The notes under the pieces were generated by a model. The model was not told where the DNA came from, searched no databases, and saw nothing but the letters and a program-made list of their open reading frames with translations. The translations under genes were made by a program, and so were the position numbers. DNA of 64,000 bases, taken from the NCBI RefSeq assembly GCF_018917965.1, contig NZ_JAHLPP010000001.1, forward strand, positions 868,001-932,000. The letters run 5' to 3'. The DNA is from Pseudoflavonifractor sp. MSJ-37 (lineage in GTDB: Bacteria > Bacillota > Clostridia > Oscillospirales > Oscillospiraceae). Positions 9,819 through 17,495 of the stretch are shown piece by piece; positions within the stretch are counted from its first letter, which is position 1, and each line of letters begins with the position of its first letter.

Positions 9819-10852
9819 AGACGGTCATCCTCCCTCCCCAGCCGCTCTGCGATAGCCGCCAGGAGTTGGGCCACCTGCTCCATGTCCTGCCGGTCCAACA
9901 CCTCGATGGGGCTGTGCATATACTTCAGCGGTAGGCTCAGCACCAGCGTGGGGACGCCCTCCCGACAGATCTGGAGATACCATCCGTTGGTCCCGCTGTG
10001 GCCGGCCATGACCTCCAACTGGATGGGGACCGCAACTTCGTTTGCCGTCCGGATGGCCAGATCCGTCATCCACCGGGTCATGTTCGGTCCGACACCGACC
10101 ACCGGGCCGCCGCCCAGTGCGAAGCTCATGTCCTTTGGACCGTCCGGCGTCCGACCGTGGGTCACATCTACTGCCACGCAATAGTCCGGCTCTACGGCGA
10201 AGGCGGCGCACTGAGCGCCGGAGCCGCTGATCTCTTCCCGGGCGGAGCCCAGGATGTAGAGGTCTACATCCAGATCTTTCCCCTGAAGGAGCTCCACTGT
10301 CCTGAGAAGCGTCACGAAGCAGGAACGGTCGTCCATAGATTTCCCGCAGATCTCACGGCTGCCCAGCGGAAAACTTCCGGCACGGAACACCATGGGAGTC
10401 CCGATCGGGACGGCCTGCTCTGCCGTTGGCTGGTCCATACCGATGTCCACATAGAGCTCAGAGAGCGGAAGAGCCCGGTCCTTATCCTTCTGATGGCACA
10501 CATGGGGCGGCATAGTAGCTACCACGCCCAAGATCGGAGGATCTGTGAGAACGGTCAACTCCCGGCCTGGGAGCATCCGGGGGTCTACCCCGCCGATGCT
10601 CTGAAAACGGAGAAAGCCACCCTCGATCCCTGTGACGATGAGACCGATCTCATCCAGATGGGCATCCAGCAGGAGCTTTTTCGCTCTGGGCTTTCCACAT
10701 CGGCGTATGCCGATGACATTGCCGATCCGGTCAGTCCATACCTCATCCATCAGCGGCTCCAGAAGGGCCTTGGCCGCCTCCGCCACCGGGGCCTCAAAGC
10801 CGGAGGGGCCATTCTTCGTACACAGCCGCTCCAGCGCGTGTTGCATATCCAA
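9815..10852 (-). CDS. M42 family metallopeptidase (catalytic site intact), copy C
   Basis: This 345-residue M42 aminopeptidase has a complete site: His65 and Asp67 (AHLD), Asp174 (MDDR), Glu206-Glu207 (REEISG), Asp229 (VDVTHG) and His313 (KYMHSP). It is the first of the three tandem copies, 30 bases after murD. The specificity loop after Asp229 differs from copy A (THGRTPDG against TAVDDVPG), so the two active copies may prefer different residues. Cytoplasmic, since no signal sequence is seen. Confidence 0.9.
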   Translation of the reverse strand: MDMQHALERLCTKNGPSGFEAPVAEAAKALLEPLMDEVWTDRIGNVIGIRRCGKPRAKKLLLDAHLDEIGLIVTGIEGGFLRFQSIGGVDPRMLPGRELTVLTDPPILGVVATMPPHVCHQKDKDRALPLSELYVDIGMDQPTAEQAVPIGTPMVFRAGSFPLGSREICGKSMDDRSCFVTLLRTVELLQGKDLDVDLYILGSAREEISGSGAQCAAFAVEPDYCVAVDVTHGRTPDGPKDMSFALGGGPVVGVGPNMTRWMTDLAIRTANEVAVPIQLEVMAGHSGTNGWYLQICREGVPTLVLSLPLKYMHSPIEVLDRQDMEQVAQLLAAIAERLGREDDRL

Positions 10853-10882
10853 TCTCTTTGACCTTCTTCCCCGTCGATATGG

Positions 10883-12271
10883 TCATTCCAGCCCGTTGAC
10901 GATCGTTTTGAACGCATTACCGCGCTCCATGAAGTTCTTGAACTTGTCGAAGGAGGCACAGGCTGGAGAGAGGATCACCACATCTCCCGGCTTGGTGTCG
11001 CGGTCCGCCTCCAGGACGGCATCCTTGAAGTCCTCCACCGCGATGATGTCCAGAGCGCCAACGGCGTATCCAGGAGCGGCCTCCACCGCGGCCCGGATCT
11101 TTCCGGCGGTCGGGCCGGTGAGGACCAGCTTCTTCACATGGGCCACGATCTCCGGCCCGAGCGCATCGAAGGGGATATGCTTGTCATAGCCGCCGGCGAT
11201 CAGGATGACCTTCTCCGGGAAGCACCGCAGACCGGCCATCGTCCTAGAGGGGCTGGAGGCGATGGAGTCGTTGTAGTAGCGCACGCCTCGGAGCGTGCGC
11301 ACCAGCTCGATCCGGTGTTCTACGCCCTTGAAGGAGGATGCGTACTCCCGGATGATGCCATCGGAGACCAGACCGTCCAGTGCGCCGATGGCCGCCATAT
11401 AGTTCTCCACATTGTGGACGCCGGGCAGGAGGATGTCCGCCAGGGGCAGGACCTTCCGTTTCCCGTCCGCATCTGCGACCCAGATCGCATCGTCCTTCAC
11501 ATAGACGCCCTGCTCCAGTTCCTTCTGCCGGCTGAACAGGACCACTTTCCCAGGAGCCTTAGCCGCAAAGCTCCTTGTGATATCGTTGTCTTCGTTGAGG
11601 ACGACGACCCCATCCTCATCCTGATAGAGATAGATATTTTCCTTCGCCGTCACATACTCCTCCATAGAAGTATGAACATCCAGATGGTTTGGAGCCAGAT
11701 TGGTCACAACGGCGATGTCCGGGCTCCGGTCCATAGTCATGAGCTGGAAGGAGGAGAGCTCCAGGACCGCGATATCGCCTGGCTCCATCCCGTCTACGTC
11801 AGGCAGGAGGGGCTTGCCGATGTTGCCGCCCACATAGACCGTATAGCCTGCCGCTTTCAGCAGGCCAGCGATGATAGTGGTGGTAGTAGTCTTTCCGTCG
11901 CTTCCTGTGACCGCGATCATCTGGCAGGGACAGACCTGGAAGAACACTTCCATCTCCGAGGTCACTACAGCACCGCGCTCTTTTGCGGCCAAAAGTTGAG
12001 GCACGTCAGGCCGCAGACCGGGCGTGCGGAAGATCACATCCTGATCCAGGCCGTCCAGATAGTCCGGTCCCAGCTTCAGGTGGACACCCAAGCTCTCCAG
12101 CGCATCCGCCTGTCCGCCGAAGCTCGTCCGCTCCCGCTTGTCACAGGCCGTGACGTCGATGCCGGACCGCACCAGCATCTTGATGAGGGGGGTGTTGGAC
12201 ACACCGATCCCGATGACAGCCACCCGCCTGCCTCTCAAATCATCCAGATATTCCTGTATCATGGAACTCAT
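10883..12271 (-). CDS. murD: UDP-N-acetylmuramoyl-L-alanine--D-glutamate ligase MurD
   Basis: MurD adds D-Glu to UDP-MurNAc-L-Ala in peptidoglycan precursor synthesis. The 462-residue product has the N-terminal Rossmann UDP-binding domain (VAVIGIGVSNTPL), the ATP loop GSDGKTTTT, and the NLAPNHLDVH and Mur-ligase C-terminal HRIE region. I chose the ATG at 12271 because AAAGGGG lies 8 bases upstream; the longer frame from 12310 adds 13 unlikely residues. A TTGAAA-17-TATAAT promoter precedes the gene. It heads a unit with the M42 trio, the PLP lyase and ligA rather than the usual dcw cluster. Confidence 0.95.
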   Translation of the reverse strand: MSSMIQEYLDDLRGRRVAVIGIGVSNTPLIKMLVRSGIDVTACDKRERTSFGGQADALESLGVHLKLGPDYLDGLDQDVIFRTPGLRPDVPQLLAAKERGAVVTSEMEVFFQVCPCQMIAVTGSDGKTTTTTIIAGLLKAAGYTVYVGGNIGKPLLPDVDGMEPGDIAVLELSSFQLMTMDRSPDIAVVTNLAPNHLDVHTSMEEYVTAKENIYLYQDEDGVVVLNEDNDITRSFAAKAPGKVVLFSRQKELEQGVYVKDDAIWVADADGKRKVLPLADILLPGVHNVENYMAAIGALDGLVSDGIIREYASSFKGVEHRIELVRTLRGVRYYNDSIASSPSRTMAGLRCFPEKVILIAGGYDKHIPFDALGPEIVAHVKKLVLTGPTAGKIRAAVEAAPGYAVGALDIIAVEDFKDAVLEADRDTKPGDVVILSPACASFDKFKNFMERGNAFKTIVNGLE

Positions 12272-12316
12272 CGTTCGTTCCCCTTTCCGGATCCGATCCG
12301 CAAATATCACAAATTT

Positions 12317-12345
12317 ATTATACCGCGAGTCGGCGCCGATTTCAA
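12317..12345 (-). promoter_or_regulatory. sigma-A promoter for the murD unit
   Basis: -35 TTGAAA (12340-12345), 17-base spacer, consensus -10 TATAAT (12317-12322), about 45 bases upstream of the murD start. Confidence 0.75.
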
Positions 12346-12389
12346 TGTTCAGCGAAGATACATCCGGAAGTCGGCTTCGGGCACGAAGA

Positions 12390-12415
12390 GAGCGGAGGCA
12401 CTGAGTCCTCCGCTC
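12390..12415 (-). terminator. hairpin terminator after spoIVA
   Basis: A 9-bp stem GAGCGGAGG/CCTCCGCTC with an 8-base loop, directly after the spoIVA stop. The tail TCTCTTCG is only moderately U-rich. Confidence 0.6.
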
Positions 12416-12418
12416 CCC

Positions 12419-13897
12419 TTACAGGATGATACAGATGAGCCCGCCGGAACCCTCGTTGATGATACGCTGGAGGGTCTCTTGGAGCTTGGATCTGGCATCG
12501 TCCGGCATTCGTTTGAGCTTTGCGTTCAAGTCCTCACTGACCAGCTCATGGAAGGACTTCCCAAAGATATTGGACTGCCAGATCGCTTTGGTGTCGCCCT
12601 CGAACTCCTGGAAGAGGTAGTCGATCATCTCCTCACTCTGCTTCTCGTTGCCTACGATGGGAGAGACCTCGGTCTCGATGTCTGCCCGGATCATATGGAT
12701 CGATGGCGCGGAGGCCTTTAGGCGGACGCCATACCGTCCCCCCTGCTTCACGATCTCCGGTTCTTCCAGCACCAGTTCATCTGTGCTTGGGATCACGATG
12801 CCGTATCCGGTGGCCTTCACATCTTCCAGAGCGGTGGCCACCTTGTCATATTCCGTTTTGACATGGGACAGGTCTGTGAGCAGGCCGAGCAGGTCTCCGT
12901 CATCGTGGATCGTGAAGCCGGACTGCTCCGAGATGATTCCATAGAACAGGCTCCGGGGCAGATCCAACTCGGCGGCGGCCACACCGGTACCCAGGCTGAT
13001 ATTGGCGATCCTGGCACTGCTGACGCTCTCACAGGCGGCGATAGCGCTGACCGTATGTTCTACGTCCCGGATCCGGCGCATCCCTGCCGCGCCTTCACGG
13101 ATGGCGGCATACAGACCACTTTTGATGGGATGGCCATAGTCCAGCGCATCTACCCAGGGCGGCAGGAACAGGTCCAGCTCCTTCACTGGGAACTCATAGA
13201 GCACTCCCTTGATGATGTCTGCCACGTCCCGCTCGTCCAGCTCCAGACAATTGGCGGCCACACAGGTCACATCATAGCGCTCCACTAGGTCGGCCCGGAT
13301 CGCCTGAGCCCGCTCGCCGGAGGGCTCCGCCGAGTTGAGGACCACCAGGAACGGCTTCCCCAGTTCCTTCAGTTCAGAGATGACCCGCTCTTCCGCCTCC
13401 AGATAGTCCTCCCGCGGGATATCGGTGATGCTCCCATCGGTGGTGATGACGATACCAATGGTGGAGTGCTCTGCGATCACCTTCCGCGTACCGATCTCCG
13501 CCGCGTCGGTCATGGGGATCTCATAGTCGAACCAGGGCGTGGTCACCATCCTGGGACCGTCTCCATCGGTCTGACCGGCCGCTCCCGGGACCATATAGCC
13601 CACACAGTCGATGAGACGTACGGAGAAGGCTGCCCCGTTCTCCAATGTGACCTCTACCGCCTCCTCCGGGACGAATTTCGGTTCCGCCGTCATGACCGTC
13701 CTTCCGGATCCACTCTGAGGGAGCTCGTCTCTGGCGCGTTCCCGCCGATAGACGTTTTCGATATTTGGGATCACCATGGTCTCCATGAACCGCTTGATGA
13801 ATGTCGATTTTCCCGTCCGGACGGGTCCCACTACGCCGATGTAGATGTCCCCTTCCGTGCGGCGGGCGATGTCCTCGTAGATCCCGCGTCCTTCCAA
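12419..13897 (-). CDS. spoIVA: stage IV sporulation protein A (spore coat morphogenetic ATPase)
   Basis: SpoIVA polymerises by ATP hydrolysis on the forespore outer membrane to form the coat basement layer. I chose the TTG at 13895-13897 because AAAGGAGG precedes it, and it gives 492 residues, the usual family length, and places the Walker lysine at Lys30 (PVRTGKST), the position known in Bacillus. The frame from 13972 would add 25 residues lacking family features. The GTPase/ATPase-like N-terminal domain is followed by the long middle and C-terminal domains, ending in a hydrophobic tail (GGLICIIL). It lies 79 bases after sipL. SpoVM, its membrane anchor, is encoded upstream at 15660-15731. 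Confidence 0.95.
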   Translation of the reverse strand: MEGRGIYEDIARRTEGDIYIGVVGPVRTGKSTFIKRFMETMVIPNIENVYRRERARDELPQSGSGRTVMTAEPKFVPEEAVEVTLENGAAFSVRLIDCVGYMVPGAAGQTDGDGPRMVTTPWFDYEIPMTDAAEIGTRKVIAEHSTIGIVITTDGSITDIPREDYLEAEERVISELKELGKPFLVVLNSAEPSGERAQAIRADLVERYDVTCVAANCLELDERDVADIIKGVLYEFPVKELDLFLPPWVDALDYGHPIKSGLYAAIREGAAGMRRIRDVEHTVSAIAACESVSSARIANISLGTGVAAAELDLPRSLFYGIISEQSGFTIHDDGDLLGLLTDLSHVKTEYDKVATALEDVKATGYGIVIPSTDELVLEEPEIVKQGGRYGVRLKASAPSIHMIRADIETEVSPIVGNEKQSEEMIDYLFQEFEGDTKAIWQSNIFGKSFHELVSEDLNAKLKRMPDDARSKLQETLQRIINEGSGGLICIIL

Positions 13898-13913
13898 TCC
13901 TATCCCCTCCTTT

Positions 13914-13945
13914 GACCGGGGGCAGAGCGGTCCCATACCCCGGTC
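13914..13945 (-). other. intercistronic hairpin just before the spoIVA ribosome-binding site
   Basis: GACCGGGG (13914-13921) pairs with CCCCGGTC (13938-13945) in the sipL-spoIVA gap. The AAAGGAGG of spoIVA begins immediately downstream on the minus strand. It may stabilise the spoIVA mRNA end or modulate its translation. It lacks a U-tract, so it is not a terminator. Confidence 0.45.
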
Positions 13946-13976
13946 GGCCGCTTCCACTCGTTCCATCTTCACCTTG

Positions 13977-15509
13977 TCAGGCCCGTTTCCGCGGGATCAG
14001 CAGGAGCTGGCCGTCTGGTAAGCAGTCTTCCTCCAGCTCATTGGCCTGTCGGATGTCTGCCATCGTAGTCCCACAAGCCTTGGCGATGTCCCAAAGGCGC
14101 TCCCCTTTCCCTACCATCCGCAGGACGATGGAAGGCTGGCATTCCTGTGCCCGGGGCGCATCCATGTCCAGCCGTGCGGCAGAGATGCCGATGGCCGTGA
14201 CGCTCTGGAGTGCCAGATAGCGGAACTCTACGGCGAAGCGCACTTCTACACCGCCGGTGGTAGGCGCAGCAAACAGCGGTTCAGGGCATCGGCAGGCACA
14301 GATGCACCGACATCCATCCGGCAGATCCAGAGTGCAGGGCACCCGGAACACCTTTGAGACCGTTTCCAAACTGCCGGAGCTCATCCGGCACAGAGCGGTG
14401 GCCCGGATCTCTGCCTCCAGGACCAAATGACCCTCTTCCCGGCGCTGCTCCAGCCGTCCGACGGAAAGGTAGGCATCCACCACCTCTTCCGCCAGCTCTC
14501 CGCTTTCGATGACCTCCCGAAGGGCCGGGGCCTTGGAACTCCGCTCGATCAGGTGGTCCAGTGTCTGCGCCCGGGTCTCAGTCTCCAAGGCATAGGAGAC
14601 GCTATACATATCTGTGAGCATAGGAAAGCTCTGTTCTGTAAAGAGCACCGCCTGAGCCAGAAGCTCCAGTCCCACATGGATGGTGCGTCCATCTCCACCA
14701 TCTTCCAGAGAGACGGTACAGCGGACTGCCGTCACTTCGACTGAAGAGTCAGACTCTTCCCCAGAGTTGGATACCTCCATGATCTGAGAGAACGGCAGTT
14801 CGAAGAGTCCGTCGCAGAGCATGCCGTCCCGGCTCTGATAGAGGAGCTGGAGCGCCACGTTCCCTTTGAAGATCAGTTTGTTCCCGATCGTCTTGGCCTC
14901 ACCGCAAGCCAGTCCGAGCCGGTACTTCAGGAGCGTCTCTGCCTCCGGCTTGCTTCCGGGCAGCGTCACGTCATCAGCCACTGAGAAGGGCTTCTCCTGC
15001 ACACAGGCGATATGATAAGAACGGCAGGTCTCACAGAGTTGCTGGACGCCCCCATCTCCGCCGTCCGCCGCACCGGAGCAGAGCTCATCCTCTATTGGGA
15101 TATAGACTTGGAGTTCCACCGCGATGCCGGCCCGGATCAGGACCTTCCGTGGGTTCAGGATACGGGTCTCCATGCCCTCTACCCGCGGGACAGACAATAT
15201 CCGGCACCGGCTGTCGATCCGGCTTCCGTCGGCACTTCCGCTGAATGGGATCGTCACCGTCAGCCGCCGGATGCCTTCTTCCCCGTCTGGCTGATAGAGT
15301 ACCGCCGCCTCCACCTGACCGGAAAAGCCAGCACGTCCCTCTGAGGCCTCCCGGCCGCTCAGAAAGGCACAGCCCTCCGTATCCACGATCCGCAAGATGT
15401 CCGGACAGGCGTCCGGTACGATCGTCTCCAGCGTCTCTTCCTGGAACACTGTGGTTTCCAGGACCATCTCATAGCCGTTGAGCTGGATCCGTTCCAATTC
15501 CAGTTCCAT
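13977..15509 (-). CDS. sipL: SpoIVA-interacting coat morphogenesis protein SipL (DUF3794 + LysM)
   Basis: This 510-residue protein has repeated DUF3794 segments (DACPDILRIVDTEG near residue 35, plus later copies) and one C-terminal LysM domain (about 460-507: GKGERLWDIAKACGTT, ending in LLLIPRKR). This is the architecture of Clostridioides SipL, which binds SpoIVA through its LysM domain and is functionally like Bacillus SpoVID. It directly precedes spoIVA on the same strand, a context that supports the assignment. A weak sigma-E-like -10 (CATATAGT) occurs in the upstream gap, which is suggestive only. Confidence 0.88.
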   Translation of the reverse strand: MELELERIQLNGYEMVLETTVFQEETLETIVPDACPDILRIVDTEGCAFLSGREASEGRAGFSGQVEAAVLYQPDGEEGIRRLTVTIPFSGSADGSRIDSRCRILSVPRVEGMETRILNPRKVLIRAGIAVELQVYIPIEDELCSGAADGGDGGVQQLCETCRSYHIACVQEKPFSVADDVTLPGSKPEAETLLKYRLGLACGEAKTIGNKLIFKGNVALQLLYQSRDGMLCDGLFELPFSQIMEVSNSGEESDSSVEVTAVRCTVSLEDGGDGRTIHVGLELLAQAVLFTEQSFPMLTDMYSVSYALETETRAQTLDHLIERSSKAPALREVIESGELAEEVVDAYLSVGRLEQRREEGHLVLEAEIRATALCRMSSGSLETVSKVFRVPCTLDLPDGCRCICACRCPEPLFAAPTTGGVEVRFAVEFRYLALQSVTAIGISAARLDMDAPRAQECQPSIVLRMVGKGERLWDIAKACGTTMADIRQANELEEDCLPDGQLLLIPRKRA

Positions 15510-15597
15510 GAGCAGTATCCCACTTCCTTTCGAGAGAGCATGGCCGCCCTCCTGTCTGGGACACTATATGTACGTGGTCTCCCGTCTATGTGTGAAA

Positions 15598-15637
15598 GTA
15601 AAAAACGGACAGCCGGGCCGCCACGCCCGGCTGTCCG
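15598..15637 (-). terminator. strong intrinsic terminator after spoVM
   Basis: A perfect 13-bp stem (15606-15618 with 15625-15637), loop of 6, followed on the minus strand by a T-run (TTTTTT, then AC). It ends the yicC-to-spoVM unit. The rest of the 15510-15659 gap holds the sipL leader. Confidence 0.9.
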
Positions 15638-15659
15638 TTCACCCCAGTCCCTGGCGGGA

Positions 15660-15731
15660 CTAACGCAGGCCGAACAGGGTCCGCAGGATCCCACGGAGGG
15701 CCTTTGGGGAACGCACGACTACGATCCTCAT
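15660..15731 (-). CDS. spoVM: stage V sporulation protein M (SpoVM), 23 codons
   Basis: This tiny gene is easy to miss because its frame stays open upstream to 15950. The product aligns without gaps to Bacillus SpoVM: the signature Pro9 and Lys10, Leu12, Gly14, Ile15, Arg17 and Gly21 are all at identical positions, in an amphipathic helix with basic residues. SpoVM inserts into the convex outer forespore membrane and recruits SpoIVA. AAAGGAGC precedes the ATG with good spacing, and the ATG overlaps the stop of the 65-codon gene as ATGA. The position downstream of prpC-prkC-rsgA-thiN repeats the Bacillus order. A strong terminator follows. Confidence 0.88.
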   Translation of the reverse strand: MRIVVVRSPKALRGILRTLFGLR

Positions 15732-15925
15732 CCGGATATGCTCCTTTCCAGTGCTTCCAGCCAAGCACGCCCTCGACATCCAAGGACGACACCGGCGCCC
15801 AGCGTCACGATACTCACGGGATGCAGCAGGACGGCCGTCAAAGCCCCTGCGGCGATGTACCACTTCAACCTTTTGATATCCGGCCGAAACGGCAAGATGA
15901 CCGCCCCCTTCGTCACTGGTCTCAT
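15728..15925 (-). CDS. small hypothetical membrane protein coupled to spoVM
   Basis: A 65-residue product between thiN and spoVM. A basic N-terminal stretch (RPDIKRLKW) is followed by one or two hydrophobic segments (about residues 23-50, rich in Ala, Val, Leu and Gly) and a charged tail. Its TGA overlaps the spoVM ATG, and the spoVM ribosome-binding site lies inside its last codons, which argues that it is translated. The start is uncertain: the ATG at 15925 lacks a clear ribosome-binding site and a GTG at 15916 is possible. I do not recognise the family. A role beside SpoVM is inferred only from coupling. Confidence 0.6.
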   Translation of the reverse strand: MRPVTKGAVILPFRPDIKRLKWYIAAGALTAVLLHPVSIVTLGAGVVLGCRGRAWLEALERSISG

Positions 15926-15971
15926 CCCAGTATACGCAGGAAGCGGTCATCCGTTCCGTATGTAGTCTGCT

Positions 15972-16628
15972 TTACCGCAGATCGTCCCGCTGGCTCCGGA
16001 TCAGCAGGAGCCGCCCCCGGCCCACCCGGACCGTCAGATCTGGTCCAGTCGGCTCATTGCTGACCGTGAGAGAATCGCCTCGGTAGAGCGTGGCCTCAGT
16101 CAGAGGATATTTGGCCCCCGCCAGAGAGACGTCCTCCACCGTCCGGTCCAGAGGCGCCAACGAAAAATAATGGTATCGGGGGGATATGGCATCCAGACGG
16201 ACGGTCTCGCTATCCAGCAAACGGACTTCGTTGTCGCGATCCACCAAGAGCCCCCGTGCCCCCCGGTCTGCCAGCCACTCCAAAAGGTGCAGATTGAACA
16301 CGGTGTGGTCCAGCCGTGGGCCGCCCAGGGCGCCGCAGAGCAGCAGGTCTCGGTATCCGTCCCGGCAGGCACGGGACATAGCAGACTGCAGATCGGTCAT
16401 GTCCTTCTCTGTGGGGAGGCTGACACTGTCTACCCCGGCCACCGGCGCACCGCCGGAATCCCAGTCGCCGATCACAAAGTCAGGCCGGAAGCCCGCGGAA
16501 GCGGCCACGTTCACGCCGCCGTCTGCACAATAGACCGGACAGCCTGCTGTGTCATAAGCCTCCAGGAAGCGCCAGTCCGTACATGGTACCGACCCGAAGA
16601 CCAGCGCACGCTTCATTTTCGTTCCCAT
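15972..16628 (-). CDS. thiN: thiamine diphosphokinase (thiamine pyrophosphokinase)
   Basis: ThiN transfers pyrophosphate from ATP to thiamine, making the cofactor TPP. The 218-residue length is typical. Signature segments are CADGGVN (34-40), VIGDWDS (about 52-58), the acidic EKDMTDLQ (about 75-82) and GALGGPRLDH (about 99-108). The ATG at 16628 follows AAGGAGG by 7 bases and overlaps the 3' end of rsgA by 16 bases. Its place between rsgA and spoVM repeats the Bacillus prkC cluster. The rpe gene found between rsgA and thiN in Bacillus is absent. Confidence 0.93.
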   Translation of the reverse strand: MGTKMKRALVFGSVPCTDWRFLEAYDTAGCPVYCADGGVNVAASAGFRPDFVIGDWDSGGAPVAGVDSVSLPTEKDMTDLQSAMSRACRDGYRDLLLCGALGGPRLDHTVFNLHLLEWLADRGARGLLVDRDNEVRLLDSETVRLDAISPRYHYFSLAPLDRTVEDVSLAGAKYPLTEATLYRGDSLTVSNEPTGPDLTVRVGRGRLLLIRSQRDDLR

Positions 16629-17494
16629 TCCGGTACCTCCTTGGCCTGCTCATAGAGCCGCACATAGCTCTCATATCGGCTGGACGCGATCCGGCCTTCT
16701 CTCATAGCCTTTCGAACGGCACAGCCCTTTTCCTTCACATGGGCACATCCCTGGAAGCGGCACTGGTCCAGATAGGGCCGGAACTCCCGGAAGGTGGCCG
16801 GGAGCTCCTCGGGCCGTCGGATCTCCTCCCACTCGGTATCGAAAGAGGAGAACCCAGGGGTGTCTGCCACGACCGCTCCATTGGAGAGCCGGAAGAGCTC
16901 CACATGTCGGGTCGTATGCCGGCCGCGCCCCAGCTTCTCACTGACTTCCCCGGTCTGGAGTCCGAATGCGGGCTCCAGAGCATTCAGGATGCTGGATTTG
17001 CCTACGCCGGAGTTCCCGGTGAATGCGCAGGTCTTTCCGGCGATGGTCTGCCGGAGAAGGTCGATGCCCTCTCCGGTCTCGGCGCTGACCCGGATAGTGG
17101 TGAAGCCAGCCCCCTGATAGGTCCGGTAGAGTTCTTCCGCCGCATCCAGATCGCACTTGTTGATACAGATGATCGGTTCACAGTCCCGGCTCTCCGCGAT
17201 GGAGACCACCCGGTCGATCAGGAAAGGATCTGTCACCGGGATGGCCCCAGAGGCGATGACCACCAGCAGTTCGATGTTAGATACGGCAGGGCGGTAGAAC
17301 TCGTTCCGCCGCGGCAGGATATCATCCAGCGCACCGGTCCCGTCGCCTAGGTCCGTGAAGGCTACCCGGTCTCCTACCAGCGGAGTCTGTTTGTTGTGCC
17401 GGAACTTGCCCCGGGCACGGCAGGTGACCAGCGCCGCCCCGGTGTCTACATAATAGAAGCCGCTCAGGGCTTTCAAGATCGTTCCCTCTGCCAT
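16613..17494 (-). CDS. rsgA: ribosome small-subunit-dependent GTPase A
   Basis: RsgA (YjeQ/CpgA) checks late 30S maturation using GTP. The 293-residue product has an N-terminal OB fold, the circularly permuted GTPase with NKCD (about 113-116), the P-loop GNSGVGKSS and the DTPGF switch, and the C-terminal zinc motif with Cys-x-His-x-Cys spacing (CRFQGCAHVKEKGC). I start it at the ATG at 17494, one base after the prkC stop; the frame from 17536 would lie inside prkC. In Bacillus this protein is a PrkC substrate, in keeping with the linkage. Confidence 0.95.
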   Translation of the reverse strand: MAEGTILKALSGFYYVDTGAALVTCRARGKFRHNKQTPLVGDRVAFTDLGDGTGALDDILPRRNEFYRPAVSNIELLVVIASGAIPVTDPFLIDRVVSIAESRDCEPIICINKCDLDAAEELYRTYQGAGFTTIRVSAETGEGIDLLRQTIAGKTCAFTGNSGVGKSSILNALEPAFGLQTGEVSEKLGRGRHTTRHVELFRLSNGAVVADTPGFSSFDTEWEEIRRPEELPATFREFRPYLDQCRFQGCAHVKEKGCAVRKAMREGRIASSRYESYVRLYEQAKEVPEWERK

Positions 17495-17495
17495 A

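Noticed and set aside
15732-15950. Longer 96-codon protein ending in the spoVM sequence
   Set aside because: The extra 73 codons read as Arg-rich random sequence and overlap the coupled small gene; the SpoVM ATG has its own ribosome-binding site.
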